Shown: piece after piece, positions 1 to 11,076 of the stretch
Numbering within the stretch: position 1 is the first letter of the stretch
Layout: each line of letters begins with the position of its first letter
Origin: Dactylonectria macrodidyma
Taxonomy: Eukaryota > Ascomycota > Sordariomycetes > Hypocreales > Nectriaceae
Reading direction: 5' to 3'
Assembly (NCBI GenBank): GCA_020744425.1
Contig: JAGMUV010000002.1
Span: 4,880,501-4,944,500 of the forward strand
Length of the DNA stretch: 64,000 nt
The notes under the pieces: model-generated
What the model was told of the DNA's origin: nothing
The model's input: only the letters and a program-made list of their open reading frames with translations
Database searches by the model: none
Program-made: the position numbers and the translations under genes

Positions 1-1598
1 TGTCGCCGGACCGATATCTCTGCCTTGAGGCTGCGGTAGCTGTGTAAGTACGGATGAGGTCATCACAGATGCGTTGCCTCCACGCTGTCTGTGACTCAAT
101 TCGCGGCCAACTAGGGTCTCCGTGGAATTGAAGAAGGTAGCTGTTGACGAGTGCAGTCTTGAGGAGGAAGCACCATACAATAGCCCGCCAAGCGCCCTTA
201 TAAACACGATGATCCATTCCCAGCTTTGCTCGTAGTTGATCGCCAGTATCGACCGCGCCCATGTGATCGTTGTAGTCAGTCGCGATAGACGGCTGCCAAA
301 CCTTTAGCACAGAGTGCGCACCAAAAAAGTGCTTGATTTGCCGTGCCCGGGCTTGTGTTAACATCGGCCGCCGGCGGATGCATTATTCGATCTCATGCCC
401 TGTGTATACCGTTGATAATAGTAGCACTAGGGCGTTATCTTTCCATGCGATTTGATTCACCTGCGGCTTCAAGAGACGGATTATTAAGGGAAATACTAAG
501 AGATATGTCATACAGAACGCTGACCTGATCGTCCGGCGTGGGAACTGTCACTAGGCCATTCCACTGCCAAGGCAGCTTGCCTTTCCGATCCTGGGCCTTT
601 AATAGCACAAGAGGCCTATACAGACCACAGTTAGTGCGGCAGGTGCCCGTAGCCCCGATGCCTCGCTTCCTGAGGACTCGGAAGAGCTTAGGCGAGCAAA
701 AGAGGTTATCTAAGAAGACGTAGTATGTGGCATCCGGCAGCTGATTAACTAGGGCAATAACCACGCTTTGTGTCGGGTTGAGGGTCGCTTTAGGCGGCCC
801 TGATCTCTGTGATAGTCGCTTGCTCACAGGACCGAGGGTTATGAAAGGTGTGTGCTAAATCTAACGTAGGAAATAGCCTCGTTATGCCACAACCCAAACC
901 TTGAAGCCCGTTAGAGTCGGCTTGGTCTTAATAGTGACTGTCTCTTATGCCCTCCCTGTGAAGCTGATAATGCCCTCATCTATAGCGATATGTGTGCCCG
1001 GTTGGAAGAGCTTTGTAGACGCCTGCTATATTAGCTGAGACCACTTATCAACCTTCTTAAAGTTCTTCGCGATGCCATTATCTACATCAATCAGAGCGGT
1101 CGTATTATATGGTTAGAGGCGGCGATAGAGGAGTTGAAATCGGTCAAAAGTCATGAATTTAACGATAGGATGCTTTGGCTGCATTGAGTCTTCTTCTGAG
1201 GTTTTCTAGTAGTCCCTGACTGCAATTTCCTTATGAAGACCTATGTAAATAACGATTCCAAGCTATAGGAAGACTTTAGCAGCAGACAGAGGTCTTAGTG
1301 CTTATCCGGGCTCGAAACTGGCTGTCATTACTATATTCGAGTAGCTGACCCATCTCTTAACTAGCATTTCAGGTAGAAAGAGCTGGAAAAGTGATAACGG
1401 CGTTAAAGGAAGGGTTGCGATGATAGGGCTGCGTTAAGAGATGCAAAAAGGCTTGAAGTTATAGCCACGTTGTGATATAGGCAGCACATCCGGCCAGCAG
1501 GTGTTATCAGCTGCCTGTTCCTGTTAGCATTCATCTAGGCAGATATCAAGCTCTTCATCAAAAGCGTTTGCAGCTAGGCTGTGCTTTGCTGTATCCAT
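1..1598 (-). pseudogene. Degenerate piggyBac-like (DDE_Tnp_1_7) transposase, 3' end outside the window
   Basis: Read on the minus strand, the segment translates in order into a piggyBac-type transposase. The probable start is the ATG at 1598. The middle part, around 1160-840, shows KFMTFDRF, KLFQPGTHIAIDEG and FTGR. The catalytic core around 827-435 shows VFLDNLFCSPKLFRVLRKRG. The distal part, about 360-1, shows IKHFFGAHSVLKVW and DYNDHMGAVDTGDQLR, and continues beyond position 1. The reading is broken by at least six in-frame stops and by a frame change between the 435-827 block and the 1-360 block. Several stops sit where family members have Gln or Trp (CAR to TAR, TGG to TAG), as expected from C-to-T decay. 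The copy cannot make a transposase. No terminal inverted repeat or duplicated TTAA could be identified. The family assignment is from recalled piggyBac motifs. Confidence 0.85.
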
Positions 1599-3429
1599 TG
1601 GAGTAGTTCATTAATTGCGTACATAGTAATTTTGGTGGTGTTGATTCTGAAGATACTGATGTAACGAGTATGTCACTCAGCTCGAGCGCGAAAAGCGGGG
1701 ATAAAAGTGGGTCAGAAATATGCGGGCTGCCTTAGCAGTCGCAAAGGGATACGACACACTGCATGGCTAGATTCAAAGTTGAGGCCCAGAGTGGGGTAGG
1801 GACGGATTAGGGAGACTTGTTCTACACACATATGCGGTACCGAGATTTGATGGTTTCCTTTGAAGCCTAATCAGAACAAATGCACCCTCGGTCAACGCTT
1901 TGGGCATCGAGTGGCTGGCTGTTGTATGCGGCGTGAAATCTCTGATTGTTTTGAGTGGGGGTAATATGATGGATCAATCTTTAAGACGACTGTGGATAAT
2001 TGGAGTAAATGTGGAATGGACATGGTGTCGATCGCACTCCTACGTAGCTTTAACGATTTGATACCCCCTACCTGCCTCATGTGTGAGGACACTTTCAGTC
2101 CGCCCGTCTGGCAAGAGGAAGCTTGGCATTAGGAAACAAGGTCATCAGTGTAGGAGCATCGCGATAACCCAGGTAGTATTATAATTACCTGATGGGAAAG
2201 GATCAGTCGTTGAGCTTGGTGTTACATTAGCGACGTCAACCCAGAGGCAAGAGACCCAATGGAGCAATGAGTTGACGGCAACCCTTGTCGCCTCTGCAAT
2301 AACCCCACTCAAGACTTTGTGTGAAGCGATGACGCGAGGGGTTCTGATGAGCCTGTTGCCAGCCCCGCCAACAAAGACCCGACCGCTCCGGCAATTACAA
2401 AGATTGGGTTTTTAGAAGATCGATCTCACGGGCATTATCAATCCCGCCGGTTAATTAATAATAGAGGTTGTGGACTTGCCTGCGTTTGGGGGAGCTTGCA
2501 CCAACTCAGTTTGGGCGCCGGGGGGGCATGGCACGAACACTGTGGGGTCTGGGGTAACAAGACCTCGCGGTTACGTTATGGAACTGAGAGGAAGGCGGAA
2601 GGGAGTCTGGATAGAAAAAGAAAAGGAAAACATTGATTCAGAAGAGCCATTGGGCCGAGCTGATGCAGTTCCACAACCCCAGCAGTTGGTCACATGGAGG
2701 AAATAATATTTTACCCTGTAACCATCGAGATTCAGTAACACACCAAGTCCAGCGTGGAGGGACAGCGCAACCGTGGATGTGACGAGATGAACGTGGAACC
2801 AACCAGCGATTGAATCGAATTCGATCCCCCACAGCTTACTATGCATGTATGATTAAAAGGTAGTTGAAACGACATGCGCGGTGTGCAGCAACGCAGGGTG
2901 ATATGCAATGCGGAAACTGTCCCCCGGCAATTGATGGCCGAGTCTCTACTAGCCTCAACACTTTCGAGAAGACGGATCGAAAATACGCCTTGTCAAAGCC
3001 ATGATCCGATAGTTGCGTCTAACGGGCAGTAGTTTCACTCGCTATGTGCCCTTACAGGGCCCTCCCTTGCGGCATGTATGGTGAGAAGGGAGAAGCAATT
3101 ATTGGACAGGATGGTATCGCGCCTTCGGACATCCGACCCCCGAGCCATTCCCGCGGAGGAAGGAGGGAGGATGGAGGGAGGAAAGTGGGACTCACGATAG
3201 AGCGGGGCGGGGGCAAAGAGTGGGGCCACTGACATCCCGCGGCGGAGCACGTGACTGGTCTTGTTGGCGGAGCGTCGGGGCGGAGGTGGAGAATCCCTGT
3301 CGCCACTGGGACGCAAGCACTGCCAGAGAAAAAATTGGACGGAGATGCCGAGAGAAACGTGACGGCGGAGCGGCGGAGCGGGTCACATGTCCAGGAGGAG
3401 GCTGCTGCGGTGTAGAGCCTCGCCGGAGG
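1599..3429. other. Gene-free stretch between the transposon fossil and the ENA promoter
   Basis: No ORF here has a recognisable domain, plausible splice pattern or consistent coding character. The left part (to about 2450) is AT-richer and may hold further transposon debris. The right part (about 3100-3429) is GC-rich with repeated GGCGGAG-like strings. Nothing else can be supported. Confidence 0.5.
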
Positions 3430-4132
3430 GCCAGGATGTAATACGGACGGAGCGGAGGAAGAAAGCGGAGAGCCGGTCGCCGGTGCTCCGGGTCTTGATG
3501 GTCGCTGGAAACGGCGAGCCAAGACCTTTCCACGCGAAGGGCCAAAGTTCAAACACCGAGATTTCCCGATTGTTTTACTTGTTGTCTTCCGAAACCGTCA
3601 AGACTCGCAATACTCTTTTCCCCTCTTTGGCCTTCCAAAACACGAGCTCGTCAACCGAAAGCCAAGACGCCGTGGATACAAGTGCCCCTCCTTTCCTAAA
3701 CGCAGAAACCCTCTGTTGGCCAATGGACGGCGTCTGGCTCGCGATTGGGCATCATGATTGGGCCCGCGGGGGCAAGATAAGCTTACTTGGTAGTGTCGAG
3801 CCAGAACTTTACGAACAGGGACTTGGGAGATGGAACCAATTACCAAGTTGCCAAGAGGGCTCGAGGCTGTTGGTAGAGGGGACGCATTACGTAGCAGGAG
3901 CTGCCAAGATCTCCGCCAAGAGCTGCCAAGCGGTGGTTAGGGATGGGCTTGTGGGCTTGTGGGCGTCTTGGGTGGTCTTGGTTCCGCCACCCAATGCGCG
4001 CAGCGAGCGGCAAACTTGCTCTCTTTCTGCGAGCAGGTTCCACTGGCTCTCTACGCAGCAGTTGTCTCTGTCGAGGTGGAGTCTTTTTGCGGTGATGTCC
4101 CCGACCATCATGCCTTCTATTGGACGCGCGGC

Positions 4133-4183
4133 GCCAAGTTACGCGCCAAGCAGCCGCCAAGCAGCCGCCAAGCAGCCGCCAAG
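4133..4183. repeat. 11-bp tandem repeat, GCCAAGCAGCC, about four units
   Basis: GCCAAG starts at 4145, 4156, 4167 and 4178, exactly 11 bp apart, with the unit GCCAAGCAGCC between them. A related unit lies at 4133. Each unit carries one PacC-type hexamer on the same strand. The 11-bp period is close to one DNA helical turn, which would place the sites on one face of the helix. Confidence 0.85.
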
Positions 4184-4748
4184 AGAGCGAACCCCATGCC
4201 TCGAAGACGCCCAAGTTCTCCCCGACAACTTGGACAGAGTTGCTCCGTGCTCTCCATAGAGAGAAACGAAGAAACGAAGAACGTGATGCCATGCGGCTCT
4301 TGGCACCGGGGTGGATGCGCCAGCTGAACCTTGGTCGATTTTTGGCTCCCGGTGAGGCGTCGGTTTGTTGAGGAGGGACTCGCTCCGGTCAAAAAAGTAC
4401 TGTGTACCGGTTTGTACTTCCCATTGTTAACTTTGATGTGATGACCCCCACTTGCTGATAATGGTGAGCATTGGTAATGGACTTGGGCCCCGAGAGAGAG
4501 ACGTCGTGAAAGGCAGCTCAACGTGAGCATGGTATATCCCCGGATGCGAATGGACATCTTCTCGCGCACGGCTGTATGGAAGGTCAGGAGAGCTCGCATC
4601 TCGTGCAGCAGAGCCTGCAAACGACGTCAGCTGGGCGAACAGAGACGCAGGACATGGCACAGGGCATGCGGACTCACGGAGATGGACGGCCGGGACCGGC
4701 AATGGCCCCCAGTTGAATCGACGTCAATCGAGAGACAGCGAGGGTATG

Positions 4749-4774
4749 CCATCGCCATGACCCCTTGGCGATGG
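4749..4774. repeat. Perfect 9-bp inverted repeat (hairpin) in the ENA upstream region
   Basis: CCATCGCCA at 4749-4757 pairs with TGGCGATGG at 4766-4774 across an 8-bp loop. A 12-bp perfect palindrome, TCATGGCCATGA, follows at 4776-4787. The right arm overlaps a CTTGGC hexamer at 4764. A role as cruciform or protein site is unknown. Confidence 0.5.
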
Positions 4775-5361
4775 GTCATGGCCATGAGCCCATGACGGAG
4801 GGGGACATGAACATTGGCAGGGGGAAGCGTTGTGGGATCGCAATACTCGCAGTATCAGTTCGCCGCAACCGGCCCATTCTATGATACCCCAATGACCTCA
4901 CATCTCGGTCTTGGCTCGCTTCAACTCCCTCGCGCTGTGCCCGAGCAGTTGGCAGACTCGTGAGCCTCTACCTTGTCGACGGTTTGCTTGGCTTGCACAT
5001 GTTGGACCCAGTATGCCAAGCGCCAAGCGCCTGGCGCACCCACTTCGGTTCCTCCATTTCCTCCCACTAGCACAGAAGCACACCACCAGCACAACCAAGT
5101 CTCACCACACACCAACAAAGCCTCTCACACACTGCCCTCGAGTCTCACACACACTTTTTCTATACCAGTCCCGGCCAAAGCCTAAAGTCCCCTTGCCCTC
5201 TTGCGCCACCGCAAACCGAAGCCGGGGAGTCCCACTATTTCGTGACCTTTTTTCTCGGCCCTCGACACAGCGCTCTTGTTCCTTGACGTCACGGGACCCC
5301 CGAACGGTCTTCCTCCTCCACGTTCTCCGACCCGGCCGCCACTCATAGATAGCAGAAAGGA

Positions 5362-5381
5362 GCCAAGAGCCAAGAGCCAAG
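5362..5381. repeat. 7-bp tandem repeat GCCAAGA, three units
   Basis: GCCAAG occurs at 5362, 5369 and 5376, exactly 7 bp apart, giving three consecutive PacC-type hexamers about 560-575 bp before the ENA start codon. Confidence 0.85.
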
Positions 5382-5936
5382 ACTCGCCCCCCTGGCTGGT
5401 GTCGTTGAAGCCGTGGAGAAATAGTAAAAGATGCAGCGGTTTCTTGGCACTGACTCGCCCCTCGCCGTCGCAATGGAGTCGCGCCAAGAGCCCCGAGAGC
5501 TTCTCACCATGGCAAGGTTGACCCTCCCGGTGGGTTCTTCATCTGGATGGATGCCATGATGGGGGAAGAATTGGCAACGTCATGGCAGCTTCAAACTATA
5601 TATGACCGAGACCCCGCATCCTCTCCGCCAAGGTCTTTTTTTCTCTTCTAATCATTAACCATCAAACGGGAACAGGCAGATACCGTACAAAGTACCGAAC
5701 AGATACTTGTGTGTTTGATACCCAGTAGTCGCTCAGTCATTCACTGCCGAGCTTCAATTGCATCTCCTCCACGTCAATGACGTCTTGGTAGCTCGCACCA
5801 TTTCACCCCATCCTTTACATCGTATCACACAGTCACCACTACCGACGATAGCGAGGGCACAACGAACCGGATTCTCGTTTCCGTCCCCTCCCCCCCCCTC
5901 TCTCCCTGGCTCTGGTACCCTCCGAAAACCGCAGCC

Positions 5937-8900
5937 ATGGCAGACTTTCCCAAGCACCCGTTTCTCCTCACCATTGAGGAGACGGCGCAGGCCCTCGGCA
6001 CCGATATTGACAAGGGCTTGACGTCCATCCAGGTCAATGAGCTTCAGCAAAAGTATCCCAAGAATGAGCTTGATGTCGGCGGCACTATCCCTTGGTACAG
6101 TATCATGACCAAGCAGATTCTCAATGCCATGATTATCGTGAGTTTCCCCCAAGCGCAAGTTTGAATCGAGACAATTTGCTAATCGCCAATCGCAGGTTCT
6201 TGTCTTTGCAATGGCCCTGAGCTTCGGCATTAAAGATTTCATCGAAGGCGGCGTCTTGGCGTTCGTCATTATTCTTAATGTCACAATTGGCTTCTGGCAG
6301 GAGTACCGCGCTGAGAAGCGAATGGACGCGCTTCGCGCTCTCTCATCCCCTAGTGCCATGGTCCTTCGAGACGGAAAAACTCAAGTCATCTCCAAGTAAG
6401 CCACTCCCCAGGGTCTCCTGCATCTCTGCCATAGTTCGCCCCAATGCTAACATTCGAATAGCCCCGAGGTCGTCCCCGGCGACATTGTCCTGCTCAAGAT
6501 GGGTGACACCGTCCCCGCCGATCTCCGACTCTTTGAAGCCATGAACCTCGCCTGCGAGGAAGGCCAGCTTACTGGCGAGTCCATCCCGGTCGAGAAGATT
6601 ACCGATAACAACATCGTCGAGCCTGGCACTGAGAAGATTGTCACCGAGGAGGGAGAGATTGGTATCGGCGATCGCATTAACATGGCCTACGCCACTACCG
6701 TTGTCCGAAAGGGCCGTGGCCGTGGTATCGTTTCTGCCACTGGTATGGAGACCGAGGTTGGTAAGATTGCTGCCTCTACCTCCAAGAAGACGCGCAAGGC
6801 TGGCCGCTCCATGAACTATCGCAAGTACGGCAAGCGCCAGCCCATTGTCGGTCTCTCCAAGCGTATCTACGATGTCATTGGAAAGTTCCTTGGTCTTACT
6901 GAGGGCACTCCTCTTCAGAGGAAGCTCTCTGCTCTGGCCTACGTTCTCTTTGGCTGCGCAATCATCCTCGCCATCATCGTCTTTGCCGTGAACCACTTCG
7001 ACATGCGAAATGAAGTCATCATTTACGCTACCTCTCTCGGTATTGCTATCATCCCCGAATCCCTTGTCGCGTAAGTCGCTGCTCGTGCCATGATGCCAAA
7101 AGTTCAAGGCTAACATGAAAAAATAGTGTCCTGACCATCACCATGGTTGTCGCCGTTACCGTCATGCGAAAGGCCAACGTCGTCGTCCGTGATCTCTCTG
7201 CTCTTGAGGCCCTCGGTGGCGTCACCAACATTTGCTCCGACAAGACTGGTACCCTGACCGAAGGCGCCATGATTGTCCGCAAGGCCTGGATTCCCTCGTC
7301 CAACCTATACACCGTCCGCGAATCGCAAAGCCCCAACGACCCCACCAAGGGCAAGGTTACCTTTTCCAAGCAGGATCCCCTGGAGCCTGAGAAGGAGGAG
7401 GCTCCTCGCGATTACGACCGAGAGCGTTCTGCCGCTGTTCTCAAGTTTGACGTCCCCGATGAGAAGCTCAACCAAAACAAGCAGACCCGCGCTCCCGTGC
7501 CCGAGGTTGACTGCGAAATGACTGATGAACTCCGCGCCTTCCTACTGTCTTCCGCTCTCTGCAACCTGGCTACTGTACGATTCGACGAGGAGGAGGAGAA
7601 GTGGCAGACCACTGGTGAGCCCACCGAAATTGCCCTTCAAGTCTTCGCCCACCGCTTCAGCTACGGCAAGAAGACCCTCGAGGGTCAAGGCTGGAAGCAG
7701 AATGCCGAATTCCCATTCGACAGCTCCATCAAGCGCATGTCCGTCATCTACGATGCCCCCCGCGATGCTAGCGGCTCCATCATCGACAACGAGAACAGCA
7801 TGGTCTTCACCAAGGGTGCCGTCGAGCGTGTCCTGGACCTCTGCACAACCATGGGTACTGGCGCCGACCGACAGACTGTTACCGACGAGCTGAAGGAGCA
7901 TGTCCTCAACCAGATGAATGCCCTCGCCTCGCAGGGACAGCGTGTTCTCGCCGTTGCCTACCGCCCCTGGGACGGCCGCTTCACCGCCAAGCAGGGCTCT
8001 TCGCCCGACGAGGACGAGAAGCTCCGTTCCGATGTTGAGCGTGACCTGACCCTCCTTGGGCTTGTTGGCATCTACGATCCTCCCCGTCGCGAGACCAAGC
8101 CTTCGATTGCCGAGTGCTCCCAGGCTGGTATCCGCGTCCACATGCTCACTGGTGACCACCCCGAGACAGCCAAGGCCATCGCCAAGGAGGTCGGTATCAT
8201 TCCCAAGAACCTCGGCATCTTGCCCGACCACCTCGCCAAGTCCACTGTCCAAAAGGCCACCGACTTTGACAAGATGACCGACGAGGAGATTGACGCCCTT
8301 GAGGAACTTCCCCTGGTTATTGCCCGTTGCGCCCCTGACACCAAGACCCGAATGATTGACGCCCTCCGCCGCCGCGGTGCCTTTATGGCCATGACTGGTG
8401 ATGGCGTCAACGATGCTCCCTCTCTGTCTCGCGCCGATGTCGGTATTGCCATGGGTTCTGGTTCTGACGTGGCCAAGTCCGCTGCCAAGATTGTGCTCAC
8501 CGACGACAAGTTCAACTCAATCGTCTCTGCTATCCGTGAAGGCCGACGCATGTTCGATAACATCCAAAAGTTCGTCTTGCACCTTCTCACCTCCAACGTC
8601 GGTGAAGTCATCCTGCTGGTCGCCGGTCTCGGTTTCATCGACAAGAGCGGCTTCTCCGTCTTCCCCGTGTCCCCCCTGCAGATTATCTGGATCAACATGG
8701 CTACGTCGTCCTTCCCTGCCTTTGGACTCGGTCGCGAGGCTGCCGGCCAGGACGTCATGCGAAAGCCCCCGCAAGACAAGAAGCGCGGCGTCTTTACCAA
8801 CCAGATCATCGTCGACATGATTGTGTACGGCTGCATCATGGGCGCCTGCACCATGTCCACCTTCTGCATCATCATCTACGGCGCCAATGGCGGCGACCTT

Positions 8901-9509
8901 GGCGAGGAGTGCAACCAGCGCTACTCGGAGGCCTGCATCCCTGTCTTCAAGGCCCGTGCCGCCACCTTTGCCGAGCTCACCTGGCTGATCCTCATCTCGG
9001 CCTGGGAGTTCAAGAGCCTGCGCCGCTCTATGTTCCGCCTCAACCCTGAAGACGACAGCCGGTTCCCCTTCTTCAAGGACATCTACTCCAACCGGTTCCT
9101 GTTCTGGTCCGTCATCGTGGGCGGCCTGTCCGTGTTCCCCGTCGTCTACATCCCCTTCCTCAACCACAAGTTCTTCAAGCACACGGGCATCACCTGGGAG
9201 TGGGCGCTGGCCGTCGGCTTCACCATCGTCTTCGTCGCCGGCATCGAGCTCTGGAAGCTGACCAAGCGCCACTTCCGCCTCCTCGAGGACGCGCCTATCA
9301 AGCGCGGATCCTGGGGCCAGGGCGGCTCCGACGACGAGGGCCGCAAGTTCGGCCGCACCATGTCCTTCTCCAGCTTCAAGACCTGGGCGTCCTTGTCGCG
9401 CAAGGACACCGGCGAGTCCCTCGGCAAGAACAGCACCTCGCGAGGCCACGCGAACGGCCGCGAGACCGTTGTCGTTCCCCAAGGATTGGCTGCTACCGAA
9501 GCAGCATGA
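5937..9509 (+). CDS. ena1: ENA-type (P-type IID) Na+/K+-exporting ATPase
   Basis: Four exons: 5937-6137, 6196-6395, 6462-7070 and 7127-9509, encoding 1130 aa. The introns are 58, 66 and 56 bp with GTGAGT, GTAAGC and GTAAGT donors. The start ATG sits in GCAGCCATGG, and the cation-ATPase N-terminal domain follows directly. Visible P-type hallmarks: the actuator TGES at residues 171-174, IPESL in TM4 (331-335), phosphorylated Asp375 in CSDKTGTLT, a KGA nucleotide-site motif, and the hinge TGDGVND at 760-766. Length, IPESL and overall likeness fit the fungal ENA/type IID group, which exports Na+ (or K+) across the plasma membrane at high pH or salt, rather than a SERCA or PMCA Ca2+ pump. The upstream PacC array suggests alkaline-pH induction. 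A CT-rich tract at about 5630-5650 is a plausible transcription start region. Family call is firm; ion choice is inferred. Confidence 0.95.
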
Positions 9510-10034
9510 ATGTTTTGTCGCTGTTTATTTGCAAATGAAACAAGAGTAATGAGGAAGAAACGAGGATCTATAGAGATTCCGAGTTGGTCGGAAGAAGTAA
9601 AAAATTGTGTTTGATGAGACATGCATGTTGCATCCTAACCGATGTTGATAACGGTCGACGTCGCTGTTGGTTTTTTGTATCTTTTGATAGGTTTTGCCTC
9701 AGAGAAGGCTTAGATATCCCCGGGGCCAGCTAGCAGAAATGGGCTGGCCGTATGAATAGCACTGAAGTCGCAAAAATAACGCAACTTGGGCCTTGTTATG
9801 GTGACTGAAACGAAAGAATCGTATTGTGAATGCTTCTTTTACATGTTGTTTCGTGAAGTGTTGAGGAGTGGTTATCCTATCTCATATGTGCAAGTGATGT
9901 TTTGAAACCTCACACACTCCAGCTAGTTGTCATCGGCTCTTATCCCAGCAGTGGTCGTCGATTTGTTTTCCCAGCGTGTTACTGTCTGCTAGTTGCCATC
10001 GACTTTTACCCCAATTTGCCTTGATAGCCCTCTT

Positions 10035-11076
10035 CTACAGAACCGTCAAGGCCAACACCCCAAGAATGCTAGCAATAGCCATTCTCTCCATCATCACCTT
10101 AGTTCCCGATGCTGTCCCGCACCTAGGATTCACACCCGTGCCGTTGATGCCGAGATACTTGAGGCCAATGTCTGTCAAGCCGCCAGCATCATTGAGAAAG
10201 ACGGTATTGGGCCCGACAGTGGAGTCGTTGGTGCGGAAGGCGCCGAAGTAGGCGTACCGCCCGATGATGGGGGATAGCCGGTCGAGGTAGTCGAGCGCCC
10301 GGTCGAAGAAGTCTTGCGTGGGTTGTAGGGGTTGGTAGGCGTATGTGAATTTTGTGACCCAGATCTGGGCGTCGGGCCAGCTGTGGCAATGTAAGTATGA
10401 CATCTCAAGTGGTTAGAGAGACGACTTGCATGTCGTGACGTTCGCAAATGTGAGAGGCAAGAGTTTCGAAGTTGTCGTACCAGTGAATCGGCATAACGTC
10501 CCACGTACAGTTCTTGGTTGTGTTAGTACCGTGGCTCAGCATCTTAGAGCAGTTGCCTAGGAACTGCCTCAGCCAGGGCAAACCATCCCAAGTAGCCGTG
10601 ACGGCGGGGAGTCCGAGCCTGACGCCCATGTCGACGAGGGGCTCAAAATTGGCGACCCAGGCTTTAGCTGCTGTCGCGGGGTCGATGTCAGTGCCGCCGT
10701 GGTGCATCGGGACATTGGGTTCATCAAAGCCAAGGACGTGGTCGACATCAATACCGTCATGCCTTAGCGATCGAATCGTTTCGAGAAATGAGGTATCCGT
10801 CGGGTCAATACCTACGCTCCGCATCATCGGAATGAACTCAAACTCGTGCTGGGGCCGGCCGACGAAGGCAGCCGAGGGTCGGTCGCCGTGATTATAGTAC
10901 CAGGTGAGATCGCTGCCGGGCTGCACCCATACCTTGTCGTCGTCTGGATGGACGGCGCTGGGGACGAAGCAGAGGCCGCGCTTGGCAGAAGGGCGGGCGT
11001 TGACGACGTCCGAGGCGGCGATGATGTTGGTGAGCGCGGTGAGGGCGAGAGCGCGGAGGGGAAACGAGGGCGCCAT
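10035..11076 (-). CDS. Secreted GH128 / Asl1-like glycoside hydrolase-fold protein, nucleophile position changed to Lys
   Basis: Two exons, 11076-10430 and 10380-10035, encode 330 aa. The 49-bp intron has a GC donor (GCAAGT) and a CACAG acceptor; only this join keeps the frame, giving HDIWPDAQIW. Two ATGs are possible; the second (11076) is chosen because a signal peptide starts there (MAPSFPLRALALTAL). Motifs EFEFIPMM, VLGFDEPN and MPIHWYDNFETL match the Asl1-like/GH128 beta-1,3-glucanase barrel. Glu119 in DEPN fits the acid/base. The nucleophile strand reads IWVTKF, with Lys226 where the family usually has Glu (WLTEF), so normal hydrolysis is doubtful. A C-terminal hydrophobic stretch after a small-residue GTASGT region suggests a GPI anchor. 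It may be a glucan-binding or regulatory wall protein. It is convergent with the ENA gene. Confidence 0.85.

Larger units (their letters stand above)
3430..5910. promoter_or_regulatory. Array of about 27 PacC/Rim101-type GCCARG hexamers upstream of the ENA gene
   Basis: By hand count the hexamer GCCARG or its complement CYTGGC starts at 3430, 3518, 3661, 3850, 3903, 3915, 3925, 4133, 4145, 4156, 4167, 4178, 4299, 4764, 4910, 4987, 5015, 5022, 5030, 5362, 5369, 5376, 5391, 5443, 5483, 5627 and 5905. Chance expectation at equal base frequencies is about 2-3 in this length. GCCARG is the established core target of PacC, the alkaline-pH regulator of filamentous ascomycetes. ENA-type Na+-ATPases are known alkaline/salt-induced PacC or Rim101 pathway targets in several fungi. 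Sites lie both in tandem repeats and singly, up to just before the start codon. Occupancy by PacC is inferred. Confidence 0.7.

Noticed and set aside
3387..4259. 290-aa plus-strand ORF in the ENA upstream region
   Set aside because: It covers the PacC-repeat region, has low-complexity repeat-derived sequence, no domain, and competing frames on the other strand.
8517..9482. 321-aa minus-strand ORF inside the ENA gene
   Set aside because: Antisense shadow of a strongly codon-biased conserved exon; Glu/Asp/Ala-rich and without motifs.
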